A stretch of DNA of 64,000 nucleotides from G963676095 sp963676095. Its GTDB lineage: Bacteria > Bacteroidota > Bacteroidia > Bacteroidales > Prolixibacteraceae. Position 1 is the stretch's first letter, and every line of letters begins with the position of its first letter. The notes beneath the pieces were generated by a model. The model had not been told where the DNA came from, ran no database searches, and saw nothing but the letters and a program-made list of their open reading frames with translations. Both the position numbers and the translations under genes were made by a program. The stretch is taken from the NCBI GenBank assembly GCA_963676095.1, contig OY781040.1, positions 1,116,001 to 1,180,000 of the forward strand, read 5' to 3'. Shown here in pieces: positions 53,444 to 63,582 of the stretch.

Positions 53444-56400
53444 TCAATCCGTCTTCCCTGTTTTCTGCTTTTCCTTGTATTTACTAGGGCTACACTGATA
53501 CCGCTCTTTAAATTTTTTACTGAAGTATTTTAAATCATTAAATCCGGCAGAATAAGCTGCCTCAGAAACGCTGTAACCACCTTTTGACAGGTATTGGGCC
53601 GACACCTGCAGTCTTGCATTCCGAAGGAATTCAACAGGAGATAATCCGGACAAAGTTTTAATTTTATTATAAAAGACAGTCCTTCCGAAGCCCGATTCCT
53701 TAACCAGCTTGTCTACGTTAAATTCAGCATCCTGACAATTCAGTTCAATCAACGCCACAATATTTTTCAAAAATTCTTCATCTTTATCCGTAATCTTCAG
53801 TTCTCCCTTCCATGGATTATATTTATTGAAGTGTTCCAAGATATTTTGCCTTTGCCTGAAAAGATTATCAACTACGCTCAGCAAATAACCGGAATGGAAG
53901 GGTTTGGTTACATAGGCCTCAGCACCCGATTCAATCCCCTCCAGATGGTCTCCCTGGGTCGATTTGGCCGTAAGCATAACCACAGGTATATGGCTCAGGT
54001 TAAAATCCTCCTTTATTTTCCGGGTCATGGTGATCCCATCCATCAGAGGCATCATCAGGTCGGTAACCACCATATCAGGGTGTTTTTCCCTGGCGATCAG
54101 CAAACCTTCTTCCCCATTGCCTGCATGGATAACCTGATAGCGGACAGTTAAGATTGACGCTACATAATCCCTGATTTCAGGGTTATCCTCCACCAGCAAG
54201 ATCCTGAATTTTTTCCCGGGGTTCCCGGAATCATCATTCTCCACTGTTTGAACATGACCGGAGGAGTCTGCGACACTTTCTCCGGCAGGAGAACCTTCTT
54301 GCGGCTGAAAATCACACTCCATCTCCGCCGAAGAAAAGTGATCTTTTCCCAACAGAAGATTTATCGTAAATGTACTTCCCTCCCCGCGAATACTTTTCAC
54401 ATCGATTGAACCATGATGCAGTCGTATTAATTCCTGGGAATACGCAAGCCCTATTCCCGATCCAGTAAACTCAACGTCCTGGTCAGTAAGCGTGGAGAAC
54501 TGCTGGAATAAGAGCGGCAGCTTATCTTTTGCAATCCCGACACCGGTATCTTCCACCGAAACCGACACCATCCGTCCCGGTTCGGGGACAGAAACACGGA
54601 CAGCGATTTGCTTTCCTTCAGGTGTAAATTTAAACGCATTCGAAAGCAGGTTAAACAAGACCGTGTCGATCTTCTCCCGGTCTGCAAACACCATTAATGA
54701 CCGTTCCTCATCCGGATAGGAGAAAAGAATCTTTCTATGTACGGCGGTCTGGCTAAAATTAAGACAAGCTTCCCTGACCATGGAATAAATATCAACCTCC
54801 TGCAGGTGCAGTTTCATCTTCTGGTCCTGAATTTTTCTAAAATCGAGTAATTGATTAATCAACCGGAGCATCCTCTTACCATTGCTGCTCATGATTTCAA
54901 CCGGCGCCTTAACGGCAGGGGGCAGGTCCTTTATTCGCCTGATATCTTCCAGCGGACCGAGGATCAGGGTAAGGGGGGTCCGGATTTCATGAGAAATATT
55001 GGTGAAAAACTTCATCTTTATCTCGGTCACTTTTCGTTCAACACGAAGATCTGTCCTCAACCGGTTGTATTTAACCAGCACCCTTCTGCTCATTTCTGTC
55101 AGTGCCAGAAAGACAGCCAGATAAATCAGGTAAGCCCAGGTTGTACGCCACCAGGGAGGAAGAATGGTAATCCTCACAGATCTGGGCCGGGACCACGGCC
55201 CTCCCGGGCTGGCTGCTTTTACTTTGAAAATATAGTCGCCCGGAGGAACATTCGTGTACGAAGCTTTTCGTTCGTTTTTCATATAATACCAGTCATCATC
55301 AAATCCTCCAAGCATATAGGCATACCTGTTTTTCCCAGGATCAGAGAAACTAAGCGCGGCATATTCCATGCTGAAGCCTGACTGATTATAATTTAAAATG
55401 ATATGACCGGTATTGTTGATATCATATTTCAGGGGAGAACCTACCTCCCCGGGAGCAACCTCCCTGTTTGAAATAAAAAAATGAGTAAAAGCCACCGAAG
55501 GGACATAACTGTCAGGCTGCATCTCTTTATCCGACACGGCCAGCATACCATCAAGTGTGCCAAACAGTAAACGTCCGTCCTGAAGTTTTAAGCAGGCACT
55601 TTCTGAAAAATTGCTGCACTGAAGGCCGCTGCTTGAATTATAATTATCAAACCGACCATTGGATAAATCATATTTTGAAATTCCGTTCTCCGTACTCAGC
55701 CACAAATTCCCGTGCCGGTCTTCCAGTATCCCGAATACCACATCACTGATCAACCCGTCATACTGATTGATTCTCCGGAAAGCTGCCTTTTGGGGAGTTA
55801 ACTGCTGCAACTTGTTCAGGCCGCCCCCGAAAGTTCCGAACCACAGGTTCCCGGCAGAATCTTCATAAATATGGATGACATCGTTATAACTAAGACTATG
55901 AAAATCGTTCACATTATAAAAGAATGAACGAAATTGTAATTTTCCCTCGCCATAACTTCCCTGTAAAAGATTAAGTCCGGTGGTCGTGGCAATCCAGACT
56001 CTTCCCTTTGAATCTTCATAAACGAACCGGACCTCATCGCCCGAAAGGGTACTGTTTCCGGTCGAGATATTCCTGAAGTTAAGCTCTTTGTCATGCGGCT
56101 TTTCGATGATGTCGATCCCCCGGCCATAGGTTCCCAGCCAAAGGTTCCCTTTCCGGTCTTCCATGACAGAATAAATATTATTGCTCGATGGCGTATGAGG
56201 ATTTCCGGATTCGTGACTAAAGATCTGAAACGTAACCTTGTCGTACGAAGGATAATCCTTCAGGGGAAGCCCGCTCCTCGCTAAACCGCCCCCCTTTGAT
56301 CCCAACCACAGGTATCCTTCTTTATCTTCCAGGATGGAATAAACGTTAAAACGGGATATTTTTCCCTGTCCGGCAGGTATTCCGGAAAATTTCTTCAAGG

Positions 56401-57835
56401 GTACAAAATCCTTCGTATAAACACAAAGCTGTCCGGATTTTGTTGATATCCATATATTTCCATTATGATCCTGAGCAATTCCCCGGATCACATTATCCGT
56501 AAGGTTATCAACATTTTTCTCTACGCGAAATTGCTTAAACAAAGGATTCGCCGGGATCAGTTTATTTACGCCTCCATTCAATTGTCCGGTTCCCACCCAA
56601 ATAACCCCTCCGTGATCCTGCTCAACACAATAGGCAATGTCCGAACTCAATGAGTTCGGATCGTCCGGATTGTTCCGGAAAAAACGGAATGCCATTTTAT
56701 CTTCATCAAACAAGCCTACCCCACCTCCGTGTGTGGCAACCCAAATATTTGAGTCCCTGTCTTCAAACAGATACTGTCTTTGCATATCGACCAAGGGTTG
56801 AATCTTGCGGGGTACAAGCTCAAAAAAAACAGACTTTTCCAGGTTCCTGTCAATCCTGGTAATACCGAATTTATCAGAGCTGACCCATAAATTTCCTTTA
56901 CTATCTTTAAAAATTTGCGAGATAAACTGTCCTTTCAAAAATGGCTTCGATCGCCCTGAAGATTGATCATAAACAATAAGCCCATGATGACGGGTACCGA
57001 CAAGAAGCTTACCGGCAGCTGATGTCTGCAATGTGGTTATCCGGTCAGGAAAAATTTCCGGTGAAAATTTCATTCCTTTTAAGTTCCGCTTGTTAAAGCA
57101 GAGCACACCATCGTTTTTTGTTCCAAAAAACAGGGTGTCTCCAATTGAAATGCCACATGAAAGATCAATGTCTTTCTTTAAAACGCGGGCCTTTTCATCC
57201 AGTCCATCTTCTTCTTTTTCGAAATAGCAGAGACCCTTCCCCGTGCCTATCCAAATACGATTTCCTCCATCGACAATGCATTCTACTGAGTTATCGGAAA
57301 GTCCATTTTTATCTTTATTCAGTAAAGAGACCTTATAAGGATCACTTCCTCCCTCGTCAGGAACAGAAAGCCTGTACACTCCGGAGTTGGTTGTCCCGAT
57401 CCAGATTTCACCAGGTAACTCAAGCCAGGAAGACATACGTGCATTACGCAAATCACCAACATCCGAAAAAGACGGAAAAGAATAAAACCGGTCGGTTTTC
57501 TGATCCAGGTAATGATAATGTCCATCGTGGGATTCGACCCAGATAAATCCCCGGCTATCTTCCCAAATCGAAATAATCCGGCTGTTACTCAGAGAATACG
57601 GATTATTATAGTTAGTCCTGTAAATTTTAAACTCGTACCCGTCATACCGGTTCAGACCATCCATCGTTCCGAACCACATAAACCCGCGGCTATCACAATA
57701 AATACTCTGAACAGCGTTCTGTGACAACCCGTCGTTAGTATTCAACAATTCAAAATGCTGTATATCAATTGCAAATACACTGCAAGAACAACAAATAAAA
57801 AGAAACGCAAATAGCTTTCTTCTCAGGAAACTCAT
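53444..57835 (-). CDS. Hybrid two-component system regulator (HTCS) of the pectin locus
   Basis: From ATG 57835 the product is 1463 residues (a further ATG at 57859 would add eight residues before the signal peptide MSFLRRKLFAFLFICCSCSV). Order: Reg_prop propeller repeats with many WIGT/WLGT blades (about 30-740), Y_Y_Y domain (about 770-835), one membrane span (TWAYLIYLAVFLAL), HisKA with FFTNISHEIRTPLTLILGPL, HATPase (FNLLSNAFKFTPEG, GTGVGIA-like DTGVGIA, GSGIGLAYS), receiver (LLVEDNPEIRD, VTDLMMPLMDG, TKPF) and AraC-type HTH (VKESGFGRTVFYNKIKTLSG, AAYSAGFNDLKYFSKKFKE). HTCS proteins bind oligosaccharides in the periplasm and activate adjacent polysaccharide loci; here probably pectic fragments. 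Confidence 0.95.
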   Translation of the reverse strand: MSFLRRKLFAFLFICCSCSVFAIDIQHFELLNTNDGLSQNAVQSIYCDSRGFMWFGTMDGLNRYDGYEFKIYRTNYNNPYSLSNSRIISIWEDSRGFIWVESHDGHYHYLDQKTDRFYSFPSFSDVGDLRNARMSSWLELPGEIWIGTTNSGVYRLSVPDEGGSDPYKVSLLNKDKNGLSDNSVECIVDGGNRIWIGTGKGLCYFEKEEDGLDEKARVLKKDIDLSCGISIGDTLFFGTKNDGVLCFNKRNLKGMKFSPEIFPDRITTLQTSAAGKLLVGTRHHGLIVYDQSSGRSKPFLKGQFISQIFKDSKGNLWVSSDKFGITRIDRNLEKSVFFELVPRKIQPLVDMQRQYLFEDRDSNIWVATHGGGVGLFDEDKMAFRFFRNNPDDPNSLSSDIAYCVEQDHGGVIWVGTGQLNGGVNKLIPANPLFKQFRVEKNVDNLTDNVIRGIAQDHNGNIWISTKSGQLCVYTKDFVPLKKFSGIPAGQGKISRFNVYSILEDKEGYLWLGSKGGGLARSGLPLKDYPSYDKVTFQIFSHESGNPHTPSSNNIYSVMEDRKGNLWLGTYGRGIDIIEKPHDKELNFRNISTGNSTLSGDEVRFVYEDSKGRVWIATTTGLNLLQGSYGEGKLQFRSFFYNVNDFHSLSYNDVIHIYEDSAGNLWFGTFGGGLNKLQQLTPQKAAFRRINQYDGLISDVVFGILEDRHGNLWLSTENGISKYDLSNGRFDNYNSSSGLQCSNFSESACLKLQDGRLLFGTLDGMLAVSDKEMQPDSYVPSVAFTHFFISNREVAPGEVGSPLKYDINNTGHIILNYNQSGFSMEYAALSFSDPGKNRYAYMLGGFDDDWYYMKNERKASYTNVPPGDYIFKVKAASPGGPWSRPRSVRITILPPWWRTTWAYLIYLAVFLALTEMSRRVLVKYNRLRTDLRVERKVTEIKMKFFTNISHEIRTPLTLILGPLEDIRRIKDLPPAVKAPVEIMSSNGKRMLRLINQLLDFRKIQDQKMKLHLQEVDIYSMVREACLNFSQTAVHRKILFSYPDEERSLMVFADREKIDTVLFNLLSNAFKFTPEGKQIAVRVSVPEPGRMVSVSVEDTGVGIAKDKLPLLFQQFSTLTDQDVEFTGSGIGLAYSQELIRLHHGSIDVKSIRGEGSTFTINLLLGKDHFSSAEMECDFQPQEGSPAGESVADSSGHVQTVENDDSGNPGKKFRILLVEDNPEIRDYVASILTVRYQVIHAGNGEEGLLIAREKHPDMVVTDLMMPLMDGITMTRKIKEDFNLSHIPVVMLTAKSTQGDHLEGIESGAEAYVTKPFHSGYLLSVVDNLFRQRQNILEHFNKYNPWKGELKITDKDEEFLKNIVALIELNCQDAEFNVDKLVKESGFGRTVFYNKIKTLSGLSPVEFLRNARLQVSAQYLSKGGYSVSEAAYSAGFNDLKYFSKKFKERYQCSPSKYKEKQKTGKTD

Positions 57836-58017
57836 ATTTCGCAGAAATTGTAACAGCATTCCTAGTTTGATATCGCGGGCATAAAAATAAACACAAACCT
57901 CACCTCATAGAAATTTACAGGAACATTTTATGAACGTGTCAGCTGTAAATGTTACAAAACATGTCCTCCGGTGATACGCCCCCTCTATAATATCAATTTA
58001 TCACCTGTAATCCGGGA

Positions 58018-58025
58018 TACTTTTG
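58018..58025 (+). promoter_or_regulatory. -7 element before the GH28 gene
   Basis: TACTTTTG matches TAnnTTTG, with TTT 18 bp upstream; the ATG is 77 bp further on. Probable promoter of the pectin genes and likely HTCS target. Confidence 0.45.
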
Positions 58026-58102
58026 GATAAGTTTGAAAATAAAATTAAACAAGGCTTGTCCGTCACAATAGCCGAAGAATTTAAACATCAATCAATCAGA
58101 CA

Positions 58103-59510
58103 ATGAAACGAAAGCTAATACTTCTATTTTTTGTACTCCCTTCTTTTTTTAATAGCTCCCAGGCCCAGAAAAATGCACCGGTAAAATGGAAAGAAATTTA
58201 CAAGGTGGCCAATGCCATGAAAGAACCGTCCTTTTCTGAAAAGATTTATAAAATTACCGATTACGGCGCCGTGCCTGACGGAGAAACGATGAATACAACC
58301 CCGATAAACAATGCGATCAGGGATTGTAACTCAAAGGGAGGGGGCACGGTCCTTGTCTCAGAAGGAAAATTTCTGACCGGTCCGGTACATTTATTAAGTA
58401 ATGTCAACCTAAAAATAGACGAGTCGGCAACGCTGGTTTTCTCGACAGACCCGAAAGATTACCTTCCGCTGGTTCAAACCCGCTGGGAAGGAAACGACTG
58501 CTACAATTATTCGCCATTAATATATGCCAACGGTCAAACAAATTTCGCGGTCACAGGTAAAGGAAAAATCGACGGACAGGGAAGCAAAATAAACTGGTGG
58601 CCATGGAAGGGCCATCCCGCCTACGGTTGGCAGAAAGACACGCCAAGCCAGTTAAATGAAGGCGGACGTCCGTTACTCGATAAATGGGAAAAAGAACAAG
58701 TGCCTGCAGATAAAAGGCAAATGGGAGAAGGACATTACCTTCGCCCTCAGCTTATTAATTTTATCCATTGCAAAAATGTCCTCATAAAAGACGTAACCCT
58801 GCTCAATTCCCCATTCTGGGTCATTCATCCGCTGTTATCGGAAAATGTCATTGTACGCGGCGTTTCGATCAACAGCCTGGGTCCTAATTCTGACGGATGT
58901 GATCCTGAATCATGTAAAAATGTATTGATAGAGAACTGTACCTTTCAATACGGGAGACGATTGCATTGCGCTCAAATCAGGAAGAAACTCGGACGGAAGA
59001 AAAGCCGGTAAACCAATAGAAAATGTCCTTATTCGTAATTGCCGGATGAAAAACGGGCATGGAGGAGTTGTTTTAGGCAGTGAAATCTCGGGCGGATGCA
59101 AAAACGTTTTTGTTGAAAATTGTAAGATGGACAGTCCGGAACTGGAACGGGCAATCAGGATAAAAACCAACAGTAACAGAGGCGGTACCACCGACGGGGT
59201 ATATATCAAAAATCTGGAAATAGGCCAGGTAAGAGAAGCCGTGGTTAAAATCAACTGTGCCTACGACCCTTCCGAAGGGCAAGGAGATTTTCCTCCGCTT
59301 GTAAAAAATGTCTTCATCTCCGGGGTTAATTCACAAAGCGCTTCATATGCCATCTACATGACCGGGATTGAAGGGAAAAACTGTATTGAAAATATTTCCC
59401 TGACCAACTGTCATTTTAACGGGGTAAAAAATGACAATAAAATTTCGCAGGCAAAAAATGTAATTCTCCGTGATGTATTTATCAACAACAAAAAAGTTGA
59501 GTTAAATTAG
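58103..59510 (+). pseudogene. GH28 polygalacturonase with a frameshift
   Basis: Residues 1-282 (from 58103) read as a secreted GH28: signal peptide ending NSSQAQ, ITDYGAVPDGETMNTTPINN, and NSDGCDPES with the first catalytic Asp. At 58946-58949 (CAAT after TTT) one extra base moves the frame: the expected TGDDC, with two catalytic Asp, GRNSDGRKAGKPIENV, NGHGG with the active-site His and RAIRIKTN lie in the +1 frame and continue to 59510. The old frame meets stop at 59011. Joined, the protein would be about 468 residues with all catalytic residues. It is either a recent inactivation, a sequencing or assembly error, or a rare programmed shift. Confidence 0.85.
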
Positions 59511-59589
59511 CAATGTGAAAATTGTCAAATCAAAAAATATACTTATGAAACCAGTATTTTATTCCCCTTATGCAAAGACGCCCGGGATC

Positions 59590-60849
59590 ATGAAACCAGG
59601 CTTTTCCCGGATCAAAGGCCGGTTTTTCGGTTTGTTTATCCTGGCAGTCTCAGTTAGTGCCTGCATTCCGAAAGAAAAAGCTCAAAAAATAACGATAAAA
59701 AATCCTTTATCCGGGCCCTTAAAAGGACTGGTTTATAAAATAAATTCAGAGGCTTCCATGCAATCGATTGCCTCAATTCCTGAAGACAGCCTGGTCCTAA
59801 TGGATGGAGACAAGGAACTCCCGTTCCAGTTCATTAAAGAAAACGGTGTAACAAAAGCGATCCTGGTCCAGGCCGATTTTGCGCCGGATGAAGAAAAACC
59901 GGTTACTGTCAAAAAAGGTGTTCCTGCCGTATTTAAAGCTAAGACGCAGGCGGAACTCTCCATAAAAGAAGGCGGAGAATGGGTTTGGGTAACCAAGAAA
60001 AACGGGAACCAGCAATACGAATACCAGGGGGGAAACTGGAAACACGTCAATTCTCTATGGGTAGACAAAAAGCACACCGACCACTCGTTCGACATCCGCT
60101 ATGAAGGACCGGGATGGGAATCGGACAAGGTCGCTTACCGGTTTTACCTCGACTGGAGAAACGCAACTGACCTGTTCGGGAAAAAGGTGGATACGCTTGT
60201 ACTTCAAAATGTAGGCCTCGACGGGTTCGATTCCTATCATAAACTTAGCGGATGGGGGGTTGATATCCTGGAAGTAGGAAAATCACTCGGACTGGGCACT
60301 ATCGCTCATTGGGCCGACTCGTCCGCCAACAGGGTGGCCAAAACAGATAGTGTTTTTTGTGAAATTACCTACAGCGGCATCCTGGAATCAAAAATCACGA
60401 CAAAATACTTCGGTTGGGAATATAAAGGAGGAAAAACGGACCTGACATCGGAACTATCGATCCGGGCAGGGAGCTACCTCACCAAAGAACATCTCACCAC
60501 AGGTGAACCGATTGATAATTTCTGTACCGGGATCATAAAACAGGATAGTACCACTGTATTGACCTCCGCCAGTGATAATGGAGATTGGGTCTACATGGCA
60601 ACTTTCGGCGTCCAGAGCCTTCAAAAAGATCACATGGGACTGGCAGTCTTCTACCGTAAAAAAGATCTTCAGCAAATCACCGAAGATAAATTGAACCATG
60701 TTGTTGTACTTCATCCCGAAGGGAATGAACTAACCTACTATTTCTGTGGAATATGGGAGCAGGATGCATCCCACATGGATAACATCGAAAAATTCAAGGC
60801 TTTCCTGGAGGAACAAAGGGCTTTGCTAAACCAGGGGATTTATAACTAA
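59590..60849 (+). CDS. DUF4861 lipoprotein of the pectin locus
   Basis: I choose ATG 59590 (419 residues) because it starts a lipoprotein signal peptide with lipobox SVSAC; GTG 59515 and ATG 59545 are possible longer starts. The mature part is a DUF4861 domain with YEYQGGNWKHVNSLWVDKKH, IRYEGPGWESDKVAYRFYLD, RNATDLFGKK and LGLGTIAHWA. DUF4861 proteins occur in pectin loci next to GH28, PL and GH105 genes; their catalytic role is not established. It follows the GH28 gene closely. Confidence 0.85.
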   Translation: MKPGFSRIKGRFFGLFILAVSVSACIPKEKAQKITIKNPLSGPLKGLVYKINSEASMQSIASIPEDSLVLMDGDKELPFQFIKENGVTKAILVQADFAPDEEKPVTVKKGVPAVFKAKTQAELSIKEGGEWVWVTKKNGNQQYEYQGGNWKHVNSLWVDKKHTDHSFDIRYEGPGWESDKVAYRFYLDWRNATDLFGKKVDTLVLQNVGLDGFDSYHKLSGWGVDILEVGKSLGLGTIAHWADSSANRVAKTDSVFCEITYSGILESKITTKYFGWEYKGGKTDLTSELSIRAGSYLTKEHLTTGEPIDNFCTGIIKQDSTTVLTSASDNGDWVYMATFGVQSLQKDHMGLAVFYRKKDLQQITEDKLNHVVVLHPEGNELTYYFCGIWEQDASHMDNIEKFKAFLEEQRALLNQGIYN

Positions 60850-60856
60850 TGATTAA

Positions 60857-60888
60857 TGATCAACCAATGACCGCTCGTTGGTTAATCA
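60857..60888 (+). promoter_or_regulatory. Imperfect inverted repeat between DUF4861 and esterase genes
   Basis: TGATCAACCAA, 10-nt loop, TTGGTTAATCA, with one mismatch. No T run follows, so it is an RNA-processing or operator candidate. Confidence 0.35.
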
Positions 60889-60910
60889 ATGATACCGGAA
60901 CCTGAATGTT

Positions 60911-61912
60911 ATGAAAAAAATATGGCTTTACCTGTTGATCTTCTTTTTGTCACCAGTATTTTCGATGGCACAAAATGATTTTCCCAGGGATACATCGTTC
61001 ACGGTATATTCTGCTTTTCAAAAAATCAAAAAGGACTTTCCGCAGGCCTCGCCCGTAAAACCATTTGCGTCCCCTGAATTTCTGTCTTTGCCCGATCAGG
61101 TTTACAGGGTAAGGAAAAACAGGATCCTGCGAATGGATATTTTCATTCCCAATAAAGATGAGAAAACAGAACGCCCGGCCGTTTTGATGATCCACGGAGG
61201 AGGCTGGCGGTCAGGAAACAAATCGCATCTGGTGCCGCTTGCCCAGAAACTGGCGGTTGACGGTTATATTACTGCTACGGTCGAATCGAGATTATCGGCT
61301 GAAGCATTGTACCCCGCCGGCATATATGATTTGAAAGAGGCCATCCGCTTTTTAAAGCAAAACCACCTCCTGTATGGTATCGACACCACCAGGATCGCAG
61401 TTCTTGGCTGTTCTTCGGGTGCAACCCTGGCCAGCCTCCTGGGTACCACTGCCGGTATGTCAAAATTTGACGACCCGGGAACAGTATTCCCCGGATATTC
61501 AGCACAGGTACAGGCAATTGTCAACATGGACGGGATTGTCGATTTTACCGATCCCAATGAAAGCGGGAAAGACAACAATCCTGCCAGACCGTCAGCAGGA
61601 GCCATGTGGTTTGGGGGAACTTACCAGGAGGTCCCTCAAAAATGGAGAGAGGCGTCGGCTATCAACTATGTAGGCAAGGATACCCCCCCAACCCTTTATG
61701 TCAACAGTTCGCTTGAACGTTTTCATGCAGGACGGGATTCATTCTTAAAAGTGGTAAAAAACAACCATATTTATTATGAGGTGCATACTATTCCAAACAC
61801 GCCCCATCCTTACTGGCTGTTTTACCCATGGTTCGATGAAGCCCATGGATATGTGCTTGATTTTCTCAACAAAGTTTTCAAAATGGATATGAAGCATTGC
61901 TCCCAATTGTAA
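60911..61912 (+). CDS. Secreted alpha/beta-hydrolase esterase (carbohydrate esterase-like)
   Basis: The 333-residue product has a signal peptide (LIFFLSPVFSMAQ), an oxyanion-hole motif MIHGGGWRSG (about 94-103), the nucleophile elbow VLGCSSGAT (Ser about 168), a candidate acid Asp near VDFTDP and a catalytic His near NTPHPYW. It resembles the BD-FAE/acetylxylan-esterase-like group. In a pectin locus, removal of acetyl or methyl groups from galacturonan is likely (inference from context). Confidence 0.83.
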   Translation: MKKIWLYLLIFFLSPVFSMAQNDFPRDTSFTVYSAFQKIKKDFPQASPVKPFASPEFLSLPDQVYRVRKNRILRMDIFIPNKDEKTERPAVLMIHGGGWRSGNKSHLVPLAQKLAVDGYITATVESRLSAEALYPAGIYDLKEAIRFLKQNHLLYGIDTTRIAVLGCSSGATLASLLGTTAGMSKFDDPGTVFPGYSAQVQAIVNMDGIVDFTDPNESGKDNNPARPSAGAMWFGGTYQEVPQKWREASAINYVGKDTPPTLYVNSSLERFHAGRDSFLKVVKNNHIYYEVHTIPNTPHPYWLFYPWFDEAHGYVLDFLNKVFKMDMKHCSQL

Positions 61913-61983
61913 AAAGATCTTACAAAACCAGGTCATGACACATTCAAAAACAATATAATGATAATTAATTCAACTGTTTAACT

Positions 61984-63582
61984 ATGATCATAAAAGCTCT
62001 TTTTCTTGCTGTTTTTATCCTGTTTTCCATCTCGGCCTATCCTCAGCCCTGGCCGGCAGACCTTGGAAACGGCAAGTACAAAAACCCGATCCTTTTCGCC
62101 GATTATTCCGACCCTGACGTGTGCAAAGCCGGAGACGACTTTTACCTGACAGCATCCAGTTTTAACTGCACGCCCGCTTTACCCGTACTTCACTCCCGTG
62201 ATCTCGTAAACTGGGAACTGATTGGTTATGCACTCGACAAGCTGGAGCCCCTGGATGTATTCGATAAGGTCCGGCACGGAAACGGGGTCTGGGCCCCTGC
62301 CATACGGTTTCATAACAATGAATTCTATATCTATTACCCGGACCCCGATTACGGAATTTACATGATTAAGGCAAAAGATCCCAGGGGCCCATGGAGCAAA
62401 CCGGTACTTGTACAGGCTGGGAAAGGATGGATCGACCCGTGCCCGTTCTGGGATGAAGACGGAAAAGCTTACCTCGTGAACGCTTTTGCCGGAAGCCGCG
62501 CGGGTATTAAAAGTATTATCATGCTACATGAAATGACTTTCGATGGAACAAAACTTACCGGCAACGGAGTTATGGTCTTCGATGGTCATGAAAACCATTC
62601 GACCGTTGAAGGGCCCAAACTTTACAAAAGAAACGGCTATTACTATATTTTTGCCCCTGCGGGAGGGGTCAAAACAGGGTGGCAGCTGGTAATGCGTTCT
62701 AAAAATATAGTCGGCCCATATGAATATAAAGTCGTCCTGCAGCAGGGGAATACCGAGATTAACGGACCTCACCAGGGGGCCCTGGTCGATCTTGATTCCG
62801 GTGAATCCTGGTTTATACATTTTCAGGACCGCTGTGCCTACGGCCGTGTCACCCTTCTGGAACCGGTTACCTGGAAAAACGGCTGGCCAACCATCGGGAC
62901 AGACATAAACAATGACGGCATAGGCGAACCTGTTTCTGAATTCAAAAAACCTGACGTTGGTAAGTCCTACCCGGTGAAACTCATTCCCACATCAGATGAA
63001 TTTAATGGCTACCAATACGGATTGCAGTGGCAATGGCACGCGAACCAACAGACATACTGGGGGTTCATGTCTGGCAACCTTGGATTTTTAAGACTAAATT
63101 GTCTTTTTCAGTCCGACTCAGTAAAAAATCTTTGGGATGTTCCGAACCTGTTCCTTCAAAAATTTGCAGCACCAACATTTTCGGCTACTGTTAAACTTAC
63201 TTTTTATCCACACCAGGATGGAGATCAGACAGGACTGCTGATTATGGGAGAAGACTATGCCTGGATCGGGATCCGGCAAGTCGATGGACATGTCGAGCTG
63301 GTACAGAACAAGTGTACCGCTTCCTATAAAGGAACAAAAGAAACGACCGAGGGAAAAATTACGATCGGCAGTAACGAGGTTTACCTGAAAGTGGAAGTGG
63401 ATGTCAATGCCCGTTGCTCCTTTAGTTACAGCATGAACGGCAAAAAGTTCCAGAAGCTCGGTCCTGAATTCCAGGCGGTAGCCGGACGCTGGATCGGTGC
63501 AAAAGTCGGGTTATTTGCAACAGGGGTAAAATTGACCAACGATTCAGGATATGCCGACGTCGACTGGTTCCGGGTGGAATAA
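61984..63582 (+). CDS. Secreted GH43 arabinosidase/xylosidase with C-terminal beta-sandwich
   Basis: The 532-residue product has a signal peptide ending SAYPQ and a five-bladed GH43 propeller (about 30-320): ILFADYSDPDVCKAGDDFYL, WAPAIRFHNNEFYIYYPDPD, WIDPCPFWDEDGKAYLV, STVEGPKLYKRNGYYYI. Catalytic Asp of YSDPD, Asp of IDPCP and Glu of VEGP are present. Residues about 330-530 are a lectin-like sandwich (GH43 C-terminal/DUF1349 type). The arrangement matches GH43_12-like enzymes acting on arabinose or xylose side chains. It is the last gene of the pectin locus in the window. Confidence 0.9.
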   Translation: MIIKALFLAVFILFSISAYPQPWPADLGNGKYKNPILFADYSDPDVCKAGDDFYLTASSFNCTPALPVLHSRDLVNWELIGYALDKLEPLDVFDKVRHGNGVWAPAIRFHNNEFYIYYPDPDYGIYMIKAKDPRGPWSKPVLVQAGKGWIDPCPFWDEDGKAYLVNAFAGSRAGIKSIIMLHEMTFDGTKLTGNGVMVFDGHENHSTVEGPKLYKRNGYYYIFAPAGGVKTGWQLVMRSKNIVGPYEYKVVLQQGNTEINGPHQGALVDLDSGESWFIHFQDRCAYGRVTLLEPVTWKNGWPTIGTDINNDGIGEPVSEFKKPDVGKSYPVKLIPTSDEFNGYQYGLQWQWHANQQTYWGFMSGNLGFLRLNCLFQSDSVKNLWDVPNLFLQKFAAPTFSATVKLTFYPHQDGDQTGLLIMGEDYAWIGIRQVDGHVELVQNKCTASYKGTKETTEGKITIGSNEVYLKVEVDVNARCSFSYSMNGKKFQKLGPEFQAVAGRWIGAKVGLFATGVKLTNDSGYADVDWFRVE

